This document shows positions 49,980-59,381 of a DNA stretch of 64,000 nucleotides, piece after piece. A program made the translations under genes and the position numbers. Positions within the stretch are counted from its first letter, which is position 1; the number at the start of each line of letters is the position of its first letter. The notes under the pieces were generated by a model that made no database searches, was not told where the DNA came from, and saw nothing but the letters and a program-made list of their open reading frames with translations. This stretch comes from Pseudomonas taiwanensis (GTDB lineage: Bacteria > Pseudomonadota > Gammaproteobacteria > Pseudomonadales > Pseudomonadaceae), in the NCBI RefSeq assembly GCF_013393345.1, contig NZ_QJRF01000066.1:290905-354904 (forward strand), in the 5' to 3' direction.

Positions 49980-51143
49980 ATGGATTTCGACCTCACCGAA
50001 GAACAACGCTTGCTGGTGGACAGCGCCCGCGCCTTCGCCAGCCATGAACTGGCACCATCCGCCGCAGACTGGGACCGCAACCACCACTTCCCGCTGGAGG
50101 TGATACGTCGTGCTGCGGAACAGGGCTTCCTGGCGCTCTATATCGCCGAAGAGGATGGCGGCCTGGGCCTTTCCCGACTGAGCGCCGCGCTGATCTTCGA
50201 ACAGCTCGCGGCAGGCTGCGTGGCCACAACCGCCTACCTCACCATTCACAACATGGCCACCTGGATGCTCGCGTCCTTCGGCGACGCCGCGCTGAAGGCG
50301 CACTGGCTGCCCGGACTGATCAGCGGCGAACTGCTTGCCTCGTACTGCCTGACGGAGCCGGATGCCGGCTCCGATGCCGCCCACCTGCGCACCCGCGCTC
50401 GCCGCGATGGCGACCACTACGTGCTGGACGGCAGCAAGTGCTTCATTTCCGGCGCCGGCAGTACGCAAGTCCTGATCGTCATGGCGCGTACCGGACAGGA
50501 AGGCGCCAAAGGTATTTCCTGCTTCCTGGTGCCAGCCGATGCCGAGGGCATCCGCTATGGCCGCAATGAAGACAAGATGGGCTGGCGCGCCCAACCTACC
50601 CGCACCATCACCTTCGAAGCTGTGCGCATTCCCGTCGCCAATCGCATCGGCCCGGAAGGCCAGGGCTTCGTCTATGCGATGAAGGGCCTGGACGGCGGCC
50701 GTCTGAACATTGCCAGCTGCTCCCTCGGCGCCGCCCAGGCGGCCCTGGAACAGAGCCTGCGCTATGTCGAGGAACGCAAACAATTCGGCAAGCCGCTGGC
50801 CGACTTCCAGGCCGTGCAGTTCAAGCTCGCCGACATGCTCACCGCGCTCACAGCCAGCCGGCAGATGGTGCGCCTGGCCGCTCACCGCCTGGACCATCGC
50901 CATGCCGAGGCCAGCCTCTACTGCGCGATGGCCAAGCGTTTTGCCACCGACCAGTGCTTCGAGCTGTGCAACGAGGCCCTGCAACTGCATGGCGGCTACG
51001 GTTACCTGAACGACTATCCTCTGGAGCGCTGGGTACGGGATACCCGGGTGCACCAGATCCTTGAAGGCACCAACGAGATCATGCGCGTCATCGTGGCGCG
51101 CCGTTTACTGGAACAAGGCGGAGCCATCGACCGCCTGCTGTAA
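49980..51143 (+). CDS. Acyl-CoA dehydrogenase, probably isobutyryl-CoA
   Basis: FAD enzyme expected to convert isobutyryl-CoA to methacrylyl-CoA, passing electrons to ETF. The 387 residues have family motifs: YCLTEPDAGSDAAHLRTRA near 121-140, KCFISGAGSTQ near 152, and the C-terminal QLHGGYGYLNDYPLERWVRDTRVHQILEGTNEI (about 337-370), with the catalytic Glu in EGTNE. The specific substrate is inferred from the pathway neighbours. No strong ribosome binding site is seen. Confidence 0.88.
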   Translation: MDFDLTEEQRLLVDSARAFASHELAPSAADWDRNHHFPLEVIRRAAEQGFLALYIAEEDGGLGLSRLSAALIFEQLAAGCVATTAYLTIHNMATWMLASFGDAALKAHWLPGLISGELLASYCLTEPDAGSDAAHLRTRARRDGDHYVLDGSKCFISGAGSTQVLIVMARTGQEGAKGISCFLVPADAEGIRYGRNEDKMGWRAQPTRTITFEAVRIPVANRIGPEGQGFVYAMKGLDGGRLNIASCSLGAAQAALEQSLRYVEERKQFGKPLADFQAVQFKLADMLTALTASRQMVRLAAHRLDHRHAEASLYCAMAKRFATDQCFELCNEALQLHGGYGYLNDYPLERWVRDTRVHQILEGTNEIMRVIVARRLLEQGGAIDRLL

Positions 51144-51153
51144 GGAGATGCAC

Positions 51154-51972
51154 ATGTCTACCGCCGTTGAACCCTACCAGCCCGGAATTTTCGACCTCAC
51201 CCACAAGCTGACGGTGGAAAAGCACGGCCACACCGCGCTGATCACCATCAATCACCCGCCCGCGAATACGTGGGACCGTGAGTCGCTGATCGGCCTCAAG
51301 CAGTTGATCACGCACCTCAACCACGACGACCAGATCTACGCGCTGGTGGTGACCGGCCAGGGGCCGAAGTTCTTCAGTGCGGGGGCGGACCTCAACCTCT
51401 TCGCTGATGGCGACAAGGCGCGCGCCCGCGAAATGGCCCGCCGCTTCGGCGAGGCGTTCGAATCCCTGCGGGACTTCCGTGGCGTATCCATCGCCGCGAT
51501 CAACGGCTACGCCATGGGCGGTGGCCTGGAATGCGCCCTGGCCTGCGATATCCGCATCGCCGAACGCCAGGCACAGATGGCCCTGCCGGAAGCGGCGGTT
51601 GGCCTGCTGCCCTGCGCCGGCGGCACCCAGGCGCTGTCCTGGATGGTGGGTGAAGGCTGGGCCAAGCGCATGATCCTCTGCGGCGAGCGCGTGGATGCGG
51701 AAACCGCCCTGCGCATCGGCCTGGTGGAACAGGTGGTGGACAGCGGCCAAGCCCGTGGCACCGCCCTGCTGCTGGCCGCCAAGGTGGCGCGGCAGAGCCC
51801 GGTGGCGGTACGCACCATCAAGCCGCTGATCCAGGGTGCCCGGGAGCGTGGGCCGAACAGCTGGTTGTCGGAAGAGCGCGAACGCTTCGTCGACCTGTTC
51901 GACGCCGAGGACACCCGCGAAGGCGTCAACGCCTTCCTGGAAAAGCGCGACCCGCACTGGCGCAACAAATGA
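51154..51972 (+). CDS. dspI: Enoyl-CoA hydratase (DspI-like)
   Basis: Crotonase-fold enzyme. In this cluster it should hydrate methacrylyl-CoA to 3-hydroxyisobutyryl-CoA. The P. aeruginosa homologue (PA0745, DspI) is tied to synthesis of the biofilm dispersion signal cis-2-decenoic acid. The 272 residues include FFSAGADLNLF near 73 (oxyanion hole) and both catalytic glutamates, Glu126 (GGGLECAL) and Glu146 (ALPEAAVG). AAGGAG lies 6 bases before ATG 51154. The gap to the acyl-CoA dehydrogenase is 10 bp. Which role dominates is not decided by sequence. Confidence 0.85.
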   Translation: MSTAVEPYQPGIFDLTHKLTVEKHGHTALITINHPPANTWDRESLIGLKQLITHLNHDDQIYALVVTGQGPKFFSAGADLNLFADGDKARAREMARRFGEAFESLRDFRGVSIAAINGYAMGGGLECALACDIRIAERQAQMALPEAAVGLLPCAGGTQALSWMVGEGWAKRMILCGERVDAETALRIGLVEQVVDSGQARGTALLLAAKVARQSPVAVRTIKPLIQGARERGPNSWLSEERERFVDLFDAEDTREGVNAFLEKRDPHWRNK

Positions 51973-51995
51973 CCTCGAGCCCGACGAGAACGATC

Positions 51996-53099
51996 ATGAA
52001 TGTGAGTTTCGAAGAACGCAGCGGCCATCACGGCGCGCGCATCGGCATCGCCAGCCTGGATGCCGAGACCAGCCTCAACGCCCTTTCCCTGCCGATGATC
52101 GAGGCCCTGGACGCCAAACTGCGCGCCTGGGCCGATGACCCGGAAATCGTCTGCGTGCTGCTGCGCGGCAACGGTCCCAAGGCGTTCTGCGCCGGTGGGG
52201 ATGTCCGCAAGCTGGTGGACGCGTGCCGCGAGCATCCCGGCGTGGTGCCGCCGCTGGCAGGCCGCTTCTTCGCTGATGAGTACCGCCTCGACCACCGCAT
52301 CCACACCTTTCCCAAACCGCTGATCTGCTGGGCCCACGGCCATGTGCTGGGTGGCGGCATGGGGCTGATGCAAGGCGCGTCCATCCGCATCGTCACGCCC
52401 TCCAGTCGCCTGGGCATGCCGGAAATCAACATCGGCCTCTACCCGGACGTGGGCGGAAGCTGGTTCCTCGCCCGCCTGCCGGGCAAGCTCGGCCTGTTCC
52501 TCGGTCTCGGCGCCGCAACCATCAACGCCCACGATGCCCTGGACCTCGACCTGGCCGACCGCTTCCTGCTGGAGGATCAGCAGGAAGCCCTGGTCGCAGG
52601 CCTGGTCCAGCTGAATTGGCGCGATCACCCCGAAGCCCAGCTCAACAGTCTGCTCAAGGCACTGGAACACGAAGCCCGCGGCCAACTGCCGGAAGCTCAA
52701 TGGCTGCCACGACGCCAGCGTATCGACGATCTGCTGGATGTGCCCGACGTGGCGGCCGCCTGGAAGGCCATTGCCGCCTTGCAGCATGACAGCGACGTGC
52801 CCCTGGCACGCGCCGCCAAGACCCTGGTTGGCGGCTGCCCGCTCACGGCGCACCTGGTGTGGGAACAGATACGCCGCGCAAAGCACCTGTCGCTGGCCGA
52901 AGTCTTCCGCATGGAATACGCCATGAGCCTGAATTGCTGCCGCCATCCGGAGTTCCCCGAGGGTGTGCGGGCCCGACTGATCGACAAGGACAACGCCCCG
53001 CGCTGGCACTGGCCGGATGTGGCGGCCATTCCCCGTACGGTGATCGAGGCCCATTTCGAGCCGGTGTGGGAAGGCCGGCATCCGCTGGACGATCTCTGA
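51996..53099 (+). CDS. 3-hydroxyisobutyryl-CoA hydrolase
   Basis: Releases free 3-hydroxyisobutyrate, the step specific to valine breakdown. The 367 residues are the length of the ECH_2 (HIBYL-CoA hydrolase) family, not of simple hydratases. They show KAFCAGGDVRKLV near 64 (oxyanion hole), GHVLGGGMGLMQGASIRI near 112-130, and MPEINIGLYPDVGGSWFLARL near 141-161 with the catalytic Glu. ATG 51969, overlapping the previous stop, is an alternative start; the family N-terminus favours MNVSFEE at 51996. Confidence 0.88.
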   Translation: MNVSFEERSGHHGARIGIASLDAETSLNALSLPMIEALDAKLRAWADDPEIVCVLLRGNGPKAFCAGGDVRKLVDACREHPGVVPPLAGRFFADEYRLDHRIHTFPKPLICWAHGHVLGGGMGLMQGASIRIVTPSSRLGMPEINIGLYPDVGGSWFLARLPGKLGLFLGLGAATINAHDALDLDLADRFLLEDQQEALVAGLVQLNWRDHPEAQLNSLLKALEHEARGQLPEAQWLPRRQRIDDLLDVPDVAAAWKAIAALQHDSDVPLARAAKTLVGGCPLTAHLVWEQIRRAKHLSLAEVFRMEYAMSLNCCRHPEFPEGVRARLIDKDNAPRWHWPDVAAIPRTVIEAHFEPVWEGRHPLDDL

Positions 53100-53141
53100 C
53101 AACTCGCCCGCCGCCACCGCGCCGGGCCCAGGAGAAGCACG

Positions 53142-54026
53142 ATGAGCAAGATCGCCTTTATCGGACTGGGCCACATGGGCCTGCCCATGGCCCGCAACCT
53201 GCTCAAGGCCGGCCATGAACTCAAGGTCTACGACCTGGTTCAGGCCGCCGTCGACGAGCTGGCGGCCGAGGGCGCCAAGTCGGCCCGGGACGCTCGCGAT
53301 GCCGTCAGCGGAGCCGAGGTCGTCATCACCATGCTGCCGGCGAGCAAGCATGTGGAAGGCCTGTTGCTGGGTAGCGACGGATTGCTCGAATCCATTCCCC
53401 CCGGCAGTGTGGTGCTGGAATGCTCGACCATCGCTCCGGAATCCGCGCGCAAGGTTCACGCCGCCGCCAAGGCGAAAGGCATCGAGTTGCTGGACGCTCC
53501 GGTGTCAGGCGGCACGGCAGGCGCTGCGGCCGGCACCCTGACGTTCATGGTGGGCGGCGAGGCGGCGACACTGGAAAAGGCGCGGCCGGTCTTCCAGGCC
53601 ATGGGCAAGAACATTTTCCACGCGGGTCCCGACGGCGCCGGCCAGGTGGCCAAGGTCTGCAACAACCAGCTGCTGGCGGTGCAGATGATCGGCACCGCGG
53701 AGTCCATGGCCCTTGGTGTGGCCAACGGCCTGGACCCGGCTGTACTGGCCGAAATCATGCGCCAGAGTTCGGGCGGCAACTGGGTGCTGGAACGCTACAA
53801 TCCCTGGCCCGGGGTCATGCCCAACGCACCGGCGAGCAAGGACTACGATGGCGGCTTCATGGCAGAACTGATGACCAAGGACCTTGGACTGGCTCAGGAA
53901 ACGGCACAGGGCAGTCTTTCCAGCACGCCGATGGGTGCCCTGGCGTTGCAGCTCTACCGTCTGCTGCTCAAGCAGGGCAAGGGCAGGAAAGACTTCTCGG
54001 TGGTGCAGAAGCTGTTCACCGAATGA
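53142..54026 (+). CDS. mmsB: 3-hydroxyisobutyrate dehydrogenase
   Basis: NAD-dependent oxidation of 3-hydroxyisobutyrate to methylmalonate semialdehyde, which MmsA then uses. The 294 residues show the nucleotide-binding FIGLGHMGLPMARNLLKAGH near 5, the DAPVSGGTAGAAAGTLTFMVGG signature near 116-137, and the catalytic lysine in GAGQVAKVCNNQLLA near 170. AGGAG lies 6 bases upstream. It is the last gene of the cluster. Confidence 0.95.
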   Translation: MSKIAFIGLGHMGLPMARNLLKAGHELKVYDLVQAAVDELAAEGAKSARDARDAVSGAEVVITMLPASKHVEGLLLGSDGLLESIPPGSVVLECSTIAPESARKVHAAAKAKGIELLDAPVSGGTAGAAAGTLTFMVGGEAATLEKARPVFQAMGKNIFHAGPDGAGQVAKVCNNQLLAVQMIGTAESMALGVANGLDPAVLAEIMRQSSGGNWVLERYNPWPGVMPNAPASKDYDGGFMAELMTKDLGLAQETAQGSLSSTPMGALALQLYRLLLKQGKGRKDFSVVQKLFTE

Positions 54027-54064
54027 GGACAGCTTTTCTGTAGGACCGAGGGGGACGCCCAGTT

Positions 54065-54116
54065 CTTGCTCGCGAAAGGTCGTGCTCGGACTGTTCGCGA
54101 GCAAGCTCGCTTCTAC
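54065..54116. repeat. Palindromic repeat, GCGAGC variant, copy a
   Basis: 52-bp imperfect palindrome TTGCTCGCGAA...TTCGCGAGCAA with a right extension ending TTCTAC. It is a sequence variant (CTCGC for CTAGC) of the family at 17545-17599, with a shortened left arm. It lies after mmsB. Confidence 0.75.
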
Positions 54117-54184
54117 AAGTTCGGCAAGTCCTGAGAGCGTGGTCATCAGTCATCGGCTCTGCCTGGGGCAGAGCGAACGTTCCC

Positions 54185-54236
54185 TTGCTCGCGAACGATC
54201 GTGCTCGGGCTGTTCGCGAGCAAGCTCGCTCCTACA
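54185..54236. repeat. Palindromic repeat, GCGAGC variant, copy b
   Basis: Second copy in the same orientation, 120 bp from copy a. Both are followed by AAGTTCGGC, so the flanks were duplicated with the palindrome. The two copies fill most of the 222-bp gap between the convergent mmsB and lapC genes; otherwise nothing is seen there. Confidence 0.75.
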
Positions 54237-54248
54237 AGTTCGGCGGAA

Positions 54249-55607
54249 TCACCGCTCCCGCAACGCCTCGGCACGAGCCTTGATGATGGGCTTCAAGAGG
54301 TAGCTCAGGATGCTTTTCTTGCCGGTCATGATGTCCACCGAGGCCACCATGCCGGGGATGATCAGCAGCGGGTTCTGGTCGCTTCCCAGATGGCTCTTCT
54401 GGGTCCGCAGCTTGATCAGGTAGAAGCTGTTGCCCTCTTCGTCGGTGATGGTGTCCGCGCCAATCTGCTCGAGGTCCGCGGTCAGCCCGCCGTAGATGGT
54501 GTAGTCATAAGCGGTGAATTTGACCATGGCGCTCTGCCCGGGGTGCAGGAAGGCAATGTCCTGCGGGCGGATACGCGCTTCCACCAGCAACGTATCGTCC
54601 AGCGGCACGATTTCCACCAGGTCGCTGCCCGGCTGGATCACGCCGCCGATGGTGTTGACCAGCAACTGCTTGACGATGCCCCGCACCGGCGAAGTGACCA
54701 GGGTCCGCTTGACTCGGTCCTCCAGGGCCTTGCCGGTGGCGTTGGCCTTGTTCAGTTCGGTGCGCGCCTCGTTGAGCTGGGCCAACGCCTCGCTGCGGAA
54801 GCGCGAACGGGTCTCTGCAATCTTGCGCTCGGCTTCCTTGATCGCCGACTCCGCGCGGGGAATGGCCAGGCTGGTGGCTTCCAGTTCGCCGCGGTTCTCG
54901 ACCTCGGCCCGACGTAGGCGCAGGACTTCCACCTTGGAGATCGCCCCCTGGGCCACCAGCGGTTCGGAAATGGAGATTTCCTGCCGCAGGAGCTGCAGGC
55001 TGTTGCGGTACTGGCCCTGCTTGGAAATGAACTCCTGCAGCTCCTGGCGACGCTGCACCAGCTGCTCTTCGAGGCCAGCCACTTCTTCCTGCAACTGCTG
55101 CTGGCGACTGCGGTAGAGGGCGTCTTCGCTGTTCGCCTGCTCGGGCGCGAGCTTGCGCAGCTCTTCGGAAATCTGCAGCGGGCGGTCATCCACCTCGGCA
55201 CTCAGGCGCTCCACCCGCAGTTGCATCGCAGTGCGGTCGGCCTCGGTTTCACCGACGTTGGACTCGAAGCGTGTCGGGTCCAGGCGCAGCAGTGGGTCAC
55301 CGACTTCCACCACCTGGCCTTCGCGGATGAACAGCTCGGAAACGATGCCGCCTTCCAGGTTCTGCACCTTCTGCAGCTTGGACGATGGAATCGCCTTGCC
55401 TTCGCCACGGGTGACCTCGTCCACCTGCGCGAAGTGCGCCCAGAGCAGCATGAACAGGGTGAAGCCAATAAGCACCCAGATGGTCAGGCGCACCACGCGC
55501 GGCGCGTCCTCCACCAGAGCCTTGTTGACCTCCGGCAGCGGTTGGTCGGCCAGGGAATCACCACCTTTGAAGTACTGACGCAGTGCGCCGAAACCCTTAT
55601 GCGACAC
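54249..55607 (-). CDS. lapC: Type I secretion membrane fusion protein (HlyD/LapC family)
   Basis: Periplasmic adaptor that joins the ABC exporter to the outer-membrane channel. The 452 residues have a short cytoplasmic tail, one transmembrane helix (about 38-58), a barrel segment starting LQKVQNLEGGIVSELFIREGQVVEVGDPLLRLD (about 82-115), a long coiled coil (about 120-300) and the C-terminal QDIAFLHPGQSAMVKFTAYDY (about 345-365). It overlaps lapB by 11 bp. The symbol follows the P. putida/P. fluorescens lap system; the family assignment is firm. Confidence 0.9.
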   Translation of the reverse strand: MSHKGFGALRQYFKGGDSLADQPLPEVNKALVEDAPRVVRLTIWVLIGFTLFMLLWAHFAQVDEVTRGEGKAIPSSKLQKVQNLEGGIVSELFIREGQVVEVGDPLLRLDPTRFESNVGETEADRTAMQLRVERLSAEVDDRPLQISEELRKLAPEQANSEDALYRSRQQQLQEEVAGLEEQLVQRRQELQEFISKQGQYRNSLQLLRQEISISEPLVAQGAISKVEVLRLRRAEVENRGELEATSLAIPRAESAIKEAERKIAETRSRFRSEALAQLNEARTELNKANATGKALEDRVKRTLVTSPVRGIVKQLLVNTIGGVIQPGSDLVEIVPLDDTLLVEARIRPQDIAFLHPGQSAMVKFTAYDYTIYGGLTADLEQIGADTITDEEGNSFYLIKLRTQKSHLGSDQNPLLIIPGMVASVDIMTGKKSILSYLLKPIIKARAEALRER

Positions 55608-57753
55608 TGATCTGCCCCTTCTTCAGCGCTTCCATGACCGCTTCCTTCGGACCGTCGGCGATGACCCGGCCACGGTCGATGATCAGCAGGCGGTCCACCA
55701 GCGAGAGCATCGAGGCACGGTGCGTGACCAGTAGCAGGGTCTTGTTGGCAATTACCGCGGAGAGACGTTCCTTGAGGCGTTCCTCGCCAGGGTTGTCCAT
55801 GGAGCTGGTCGGTTCGTCGAGCAGCAGGATGGGCGGGTCCAGCAACAGCGCGCGGGCCAGGGCGACGTTCTGTCGCTGACCGCCGGAGAGGTTCTGGCCC
55901 CGCTCGCCGACCTGCAGCTCATAGCCCTGCGGGTGCATCCGGGCGAACTCGTGTACGCCGGACAACTCGGCCGCCTGCAATACCAGCTCGTCTTCCACAT
56001 AGCGGGCGCCGGACATGAGGTTGTCGCGCAGGGTGCCGCTGAACAGCTGGATGTCCTGGGGTACATAGCCGACGTTGTGGCGCAGCTCGCTGACATCCAG
56101 CTGGCGGATGTCGGTGCCGTCCACCAGCAGGCTGCCCGAGTCTGCCTGGTAGAGGCCGACGATCAGCTTGGCCAGGGAGCTCTTGCCCGAGCCGCTGCGA
56201 CCAATGATGCCGATCTTCTCGCCCGGACGGATGACCAGATTGACCTCACTGAGCGCGAGCGTCTGCTGGTGCGGGTAGGTGAAGTTGATCTGGCGCAGTT
56301 CGAGGCTGCCCTGCAATTTGGAACGTACCAGGGGCTGTTCGCTTTCCTGGCGTTCCTGGGGCAGGTCCATCATCTGATCCACCGACTTCATGGTCAGGCG
56401 CGCCTGCTGGTAGCGGGTCAGCAGCCCGGAGAGCTGGGTCAGCGGACCGAGGGCACGGCCATTCAGCATGTAGCAGGCGATCAGCCCGCCCATGCTGAGG
56501 TCGCCAGCCATGATCAGGTAGACGCCGGCAACGATCATCACCACGCCAGCCAGTTGCTGGATCATCAGCGTCAGGTTCATTGCCAGGCTGGAAAGCATCT
56601 TCACCCGCAGCTCGAGGCGACCCAGGGTGCCGATGGTCTGCTCCCAGAGGTACTGGCGGTCGCTCTCGGCATTGTTGACCTTCACCGCATCGAGGCCGGC
56701 GAGGGTTTCGATCAGGCTCGACTGGCGCTCGGCGGCCAGTGCCATGGTGCGATCCATGGTCGCCACCAACGGCTTCTGCAACAGCCAACTGATGCCCATG
56801 GCGAGCGGAAACGCCAGGATCGGCACCCATACCAGGTGGCCGCCGAGCAAGCCGATCACCAGCAGGATCAACAAGGTGAACGGCAGGTCGATGACACTGG
56901 TCAACGTCAGCGAGGCGAGGAAGTCCCGCAGAGTCTGGAACTCGTGGATGTTCTGGGCAAAGCTGCCGACCCGCGCCGGGCGGTATTTCATCGCCATGCC
57001 AACGATGCGCTCGAACAGCGTCGCGGAAATGATCAGGTCGGTCTTCTTGCCGGCCAGGTCCAGGCACAGGCCGCGCATGGTCTTGAGCAGCAGGTCGAAC
57101 ACGTAGGCACCGCCGATGCCGACGGCCAGCACCCAGAGGGTGGCGACGGCCTGGTTAGGTACCACGCGGTCGTAGACGTTCATCACGAAAAGCGGAGCGC
57201 CCAGGCCGATCAGGTTGATCAGCAGGCTGGCGGCAACCGCATCGGTGTAGAGCCAGCGGGAGCGCTTGAGGGTGTCGCGGAACCAGGACTTGGTGCGCGG
57301 GATCAGGCTGCCCTGATTGAGGTCGTACTTGTGCTGGGGCTGGGCGAAGAACACATGGCCGCTGTAGTCCTCCTGCAGCAGCTCGCGGGTGACCTTCACC
57401 TCACCGCCATCGCTCTCGCTGAGCAGCAGGCGCGCACTACCGTCGTCGTCCCAGCCAAGCATCACCGCGCAACGGCCTTCCTTGAGCAGCAGCAAGGCCG
57501 GCATGGCGATCTTCGGGATCTGTTCCAGGCGACGCTGCAGCAAGCGGCCCTGCAGGCCGACACGGGCGGCAGCGCGGGGCAGCAGTTCGGCCGTCAGGCG
57601 TTGTTTGGGCAGCGGCAGGCCGCTGGTGAGCATCGCCCGATTGGCAGGCTTTCGATGCAGGACACAAAGGGATAGCAGCGAGTCGAGCAAAGGATCGTCA
57701 TGCTGCCCGCGAGGATCGGTATTGATGTGTGCGCGACTGACTTCTGGATCCAC
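55597..57753 (-). CDS. lapB: Type I secretion ATPase/permease (LapB family)
   Basis: Inner-membrane ABC exporter for the adhesin. The 718 residues have an N-terminal C39-peptidase-like domain (about 20-140) that appears degenerate, so it would bind rather than cut the substrate. Six membrane segments follow (about 165-440), then an ATPase domain with Walker A GIIGRSGSGKSS near 512, signature LSGGQRQNVALARALLLD near 617 and Walker B ILLLDEPTSSMD near 640. The start is GTG at 57753, with no strong ribosome binding site. It lies between lapE and lapC. Confidence 0.92.
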   Translation of the reverse strand: MDPEVSRAHINTDPRGQHDDPLLDSLLSLCVLHRKPANRAMLTSGLPLPKQRLTAELLPRAAARVGLQGRLLQRRLEQIPKIAMPALLLLKEGRCAVMLGWDDDGSARLLLSESDGGEVKVTRELLQEDYSGHVFFAQPQHKYDLNQGSLIPRTKSWFRDTLKRSRWLYTDAVAASLLINLIGLGAPLFVMNVYDRVVPNQAVATLWVLAVGIGGAYVFDLLLKTMRGLCLDLAGKKTDLIISATLFERIVGMAMKYRPARVGSFAQNIHEFQTLRDFLASLTLTSVIDLPFTLLILLVIGLLGGHLVWVPILAFPLAMGISWLLQKPLVATMDRTMALAAERQSSLIETLAGLDAVKVNNAESDRQYLWEQTIGTLGRLELRVKMLSSLAMNLTLMIQQLAGVVMIVAGVYLIMAGDLSMGGLIACYMLNGRALGPLTQLSGLLTRYQQARLTMKSVDQMMDLPQERQESEQPLVRSKLQGSLELRQINFTYPHQQTLALSEVNLVIRPGEKIGIIGRSGSGKSSLAKLIVGLYQADSGSLLVDGTDIRQLDVSELRHNVGYVPQDIQLFSGTLRDNLMSGARYVEDELVLQAAELSGVHEFARMHPQGYELQVGERGQNLSGGQRQNVALARALLLDPPILLLDEPTSSMDNPGEERLKERLSAVIANKTLLLVTHRASMLSLVDRLLIIDRGRVIADGPKEAVMEALKKGQISVA

Positions 57754-57861
57754 GCCTGGATTCTCTGCTCTGGGTTCTTCGGGTATTCAGGTCCCAGGCC
57801 GGACGACACGGCGTAGAGGGAGGGGACTTCCTGCTGCGCCGTGCGGATCCGAATCAGGTAC

Positions 57862-59214
57862 CTAGTTGAGGCCGGGGAGCGTTGCTTCGGGCTTGAGTTC
57901 GGTTTGCACGACCGTCGCCATCGGTGCCACCACTCCCTGGCTTTTCAGCAACTCGCCTATGGTCGCCTTGATGCGGTACTGAGTAAACAGCTCGGTGTAG
58001 CGCAGGTCCACCAGGCGACGTGAGGCGGTGAACAGCTCGTTCTCGCTGTCCAGAAGGTCGAGCAGGGTACGTTCGCCAATGCTGAATTGCTGCTGGTAGG
58101 ACTCACGCACGCGGGTGCTGTAGTCGACATATTGCTGGGCGATCGGCAGCTGCTCGCGGGCATTGCCCAGGGCGTTCCAGGACAGGCCCAGTTCTTCGTT
58201 CAACACGCGCAGGGCGTTGTTACGGATATCCAGCGCTTCGTTGATCTGGTAGGCCTTGGACTCCAGGTCCGCCTTGTTACTACCCCCGGCAAACAGGTTG
58301 TAACGCATGCGCAACATCGCCTGCCATTCGTTGACGTGGCCGTCCTCACCGTCGATGTCATTGTCCGCTCCACGGGACAATTCAGCATCGAAGCGCGGAT
58401 AGAAGAAGGACTTGGCGGCGTCGTACTGCTTCTCGGCAGCAGCGACATCGGACTCGGCGGAACGCAGGATCGGACTGTTGGCCAGCAGGGTCTGGCGGGC
58501 TCCCTCGAGGGACTCCGGCAGTTGCCCCGGCAGACCGGCCGGCTCGCTCAGATCCGCCGGGTCCATGCCCACGACGCTGTAGTAGTTGGTGCGGGCATCG
58601 TTGAGGTTGGTCTGCTCGGTGATCAGGTTGTTGCGGGCCTGGGCCAGACGCGCTTCAGCCTGGTCCTGGTCGGCCAGACGCCCTACCCCGCGCTCACTGC
58701 GCAGGCTGATCTGATCGAAGATGCGCTCGTGGCTGCGCAGGTTGGCCTGGGCCAGGCGGACCATTTCTTCGCGGCGCAGCACATCTATATAGACCTGCGC
58801 CACGTCCAGCGCGGTCCGCTCGGAAGTCCCCATCAGGGAGTAGGCACGGGAGTTCACGGTGGCCTGCTGGCGGCCGACTTCGTTCTGCGTGGCAAAACCG
58901 TCGAACACCATCTGCTGCAGTCGCAGGCTGGACTCGCCACGGGTCATGGTTTTCCAGTGGTCGTTACCGGTGGCGCGCGTGGTGGTGTTGTCGGTGCCTT
59001 CGCGACCATAACCGCCCAGCAGGTCGACGGACGGTAGGTAGCCGCCCTTGGCTGCCCTCAGCTGCTTGTCAGCAGAAAGGCGGCTATTAACGCCCGCCTG
59101 GATTTCCGGGTGAACGTCCATGGCTCGCTGCATCGCCTCGGAGAGGCTCTGGGCTTGCACGGGAAGGCTTGCAGCCAGGGCGAAAGGGAGAACGGCGGAG
59201 AGTCGCAGACGCAT
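57862..59214 (-). CDS. lapE: Type I secretion outer-membrane protein (TolC/LapE family)
   Basis: Outer-membrane channel of the adhesin exporter. The 450 residues have a signal peptide (about 1-21, ending PVQAQ) and two TolC-type repeats: SLSEAMQRAMDVHPEI near 22-37 and later ARQTLLANSPILRSAESDVAAAEKQYDAAKSFFYPRFD (about 220-260), with VDYSTRVRESYQQQFSIGERTLLDLLDSENEL near 380. ATG 59214 gives the signal peptide; a start at 59259 would add a charged leader. It is divergent from the adhesin gene. Confidence 0.9.
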   Translation of the reverse strand: MRLRLSAVLPFALAASLPVQAQSLSEAMQRAMDVHPEIQAGVNSRLSADKQLRAAKGGYLPSVDLLGGYGREGTDNTTTRATGNDHWKTMTRGESSLRLQQMVFDGFATQNEVGRQQATVNSRAYSLMGTSERTALDVAQVYIDVLRREEMVRLAQANLRSHERIFDQISLRSERGVGRLADQDQAEARLAQARNNLITEQTNLNDARTNYYSVVGMDPADLSEPAGLPGQLPESLEGARQTLLANSPILRSAESDVAAAEKQYDAAKSFFYPRFDAELSRGADNDIDGEDGHVNEWQAMLRMRYNLFAGGSNKADLESKAYQINEALDIRNNALRVLNEELGLSWNALGNAREQLPIAQQYVDYSTRVRESYQQQFSIGERTLLDLLDSENELFTASRRLVDLRYTELFTQYRIKATIGELLKSQGVVAPMATVVQTELKPEATLPGLN

Positions 59215-59381
59215 ATTCTTGGCATCCTTTTCGTTGAATTTGAGGTCCGAAAACTTCACTGGCGCTTGCTGCCCGTCAAAGCCCGGATTTCGTGAACGGA
59301 GTCACATTCGAATCCGGTGGACGCACACATAAATATCAAAGTGACAGCATGAAATCGATTGTTTAGGATGGAAGCCAATTG

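Noticed and set aside
51969..51995. Earlier ATG for the 3-hydroxyisobutyryl-CoA hydrolase, overlapping the previous stop as ATGA
   Set aside because: The overlap is attractive, but the nine extra residues do not match the family and no ribosome binding site precedes it; kept only as an alternative.
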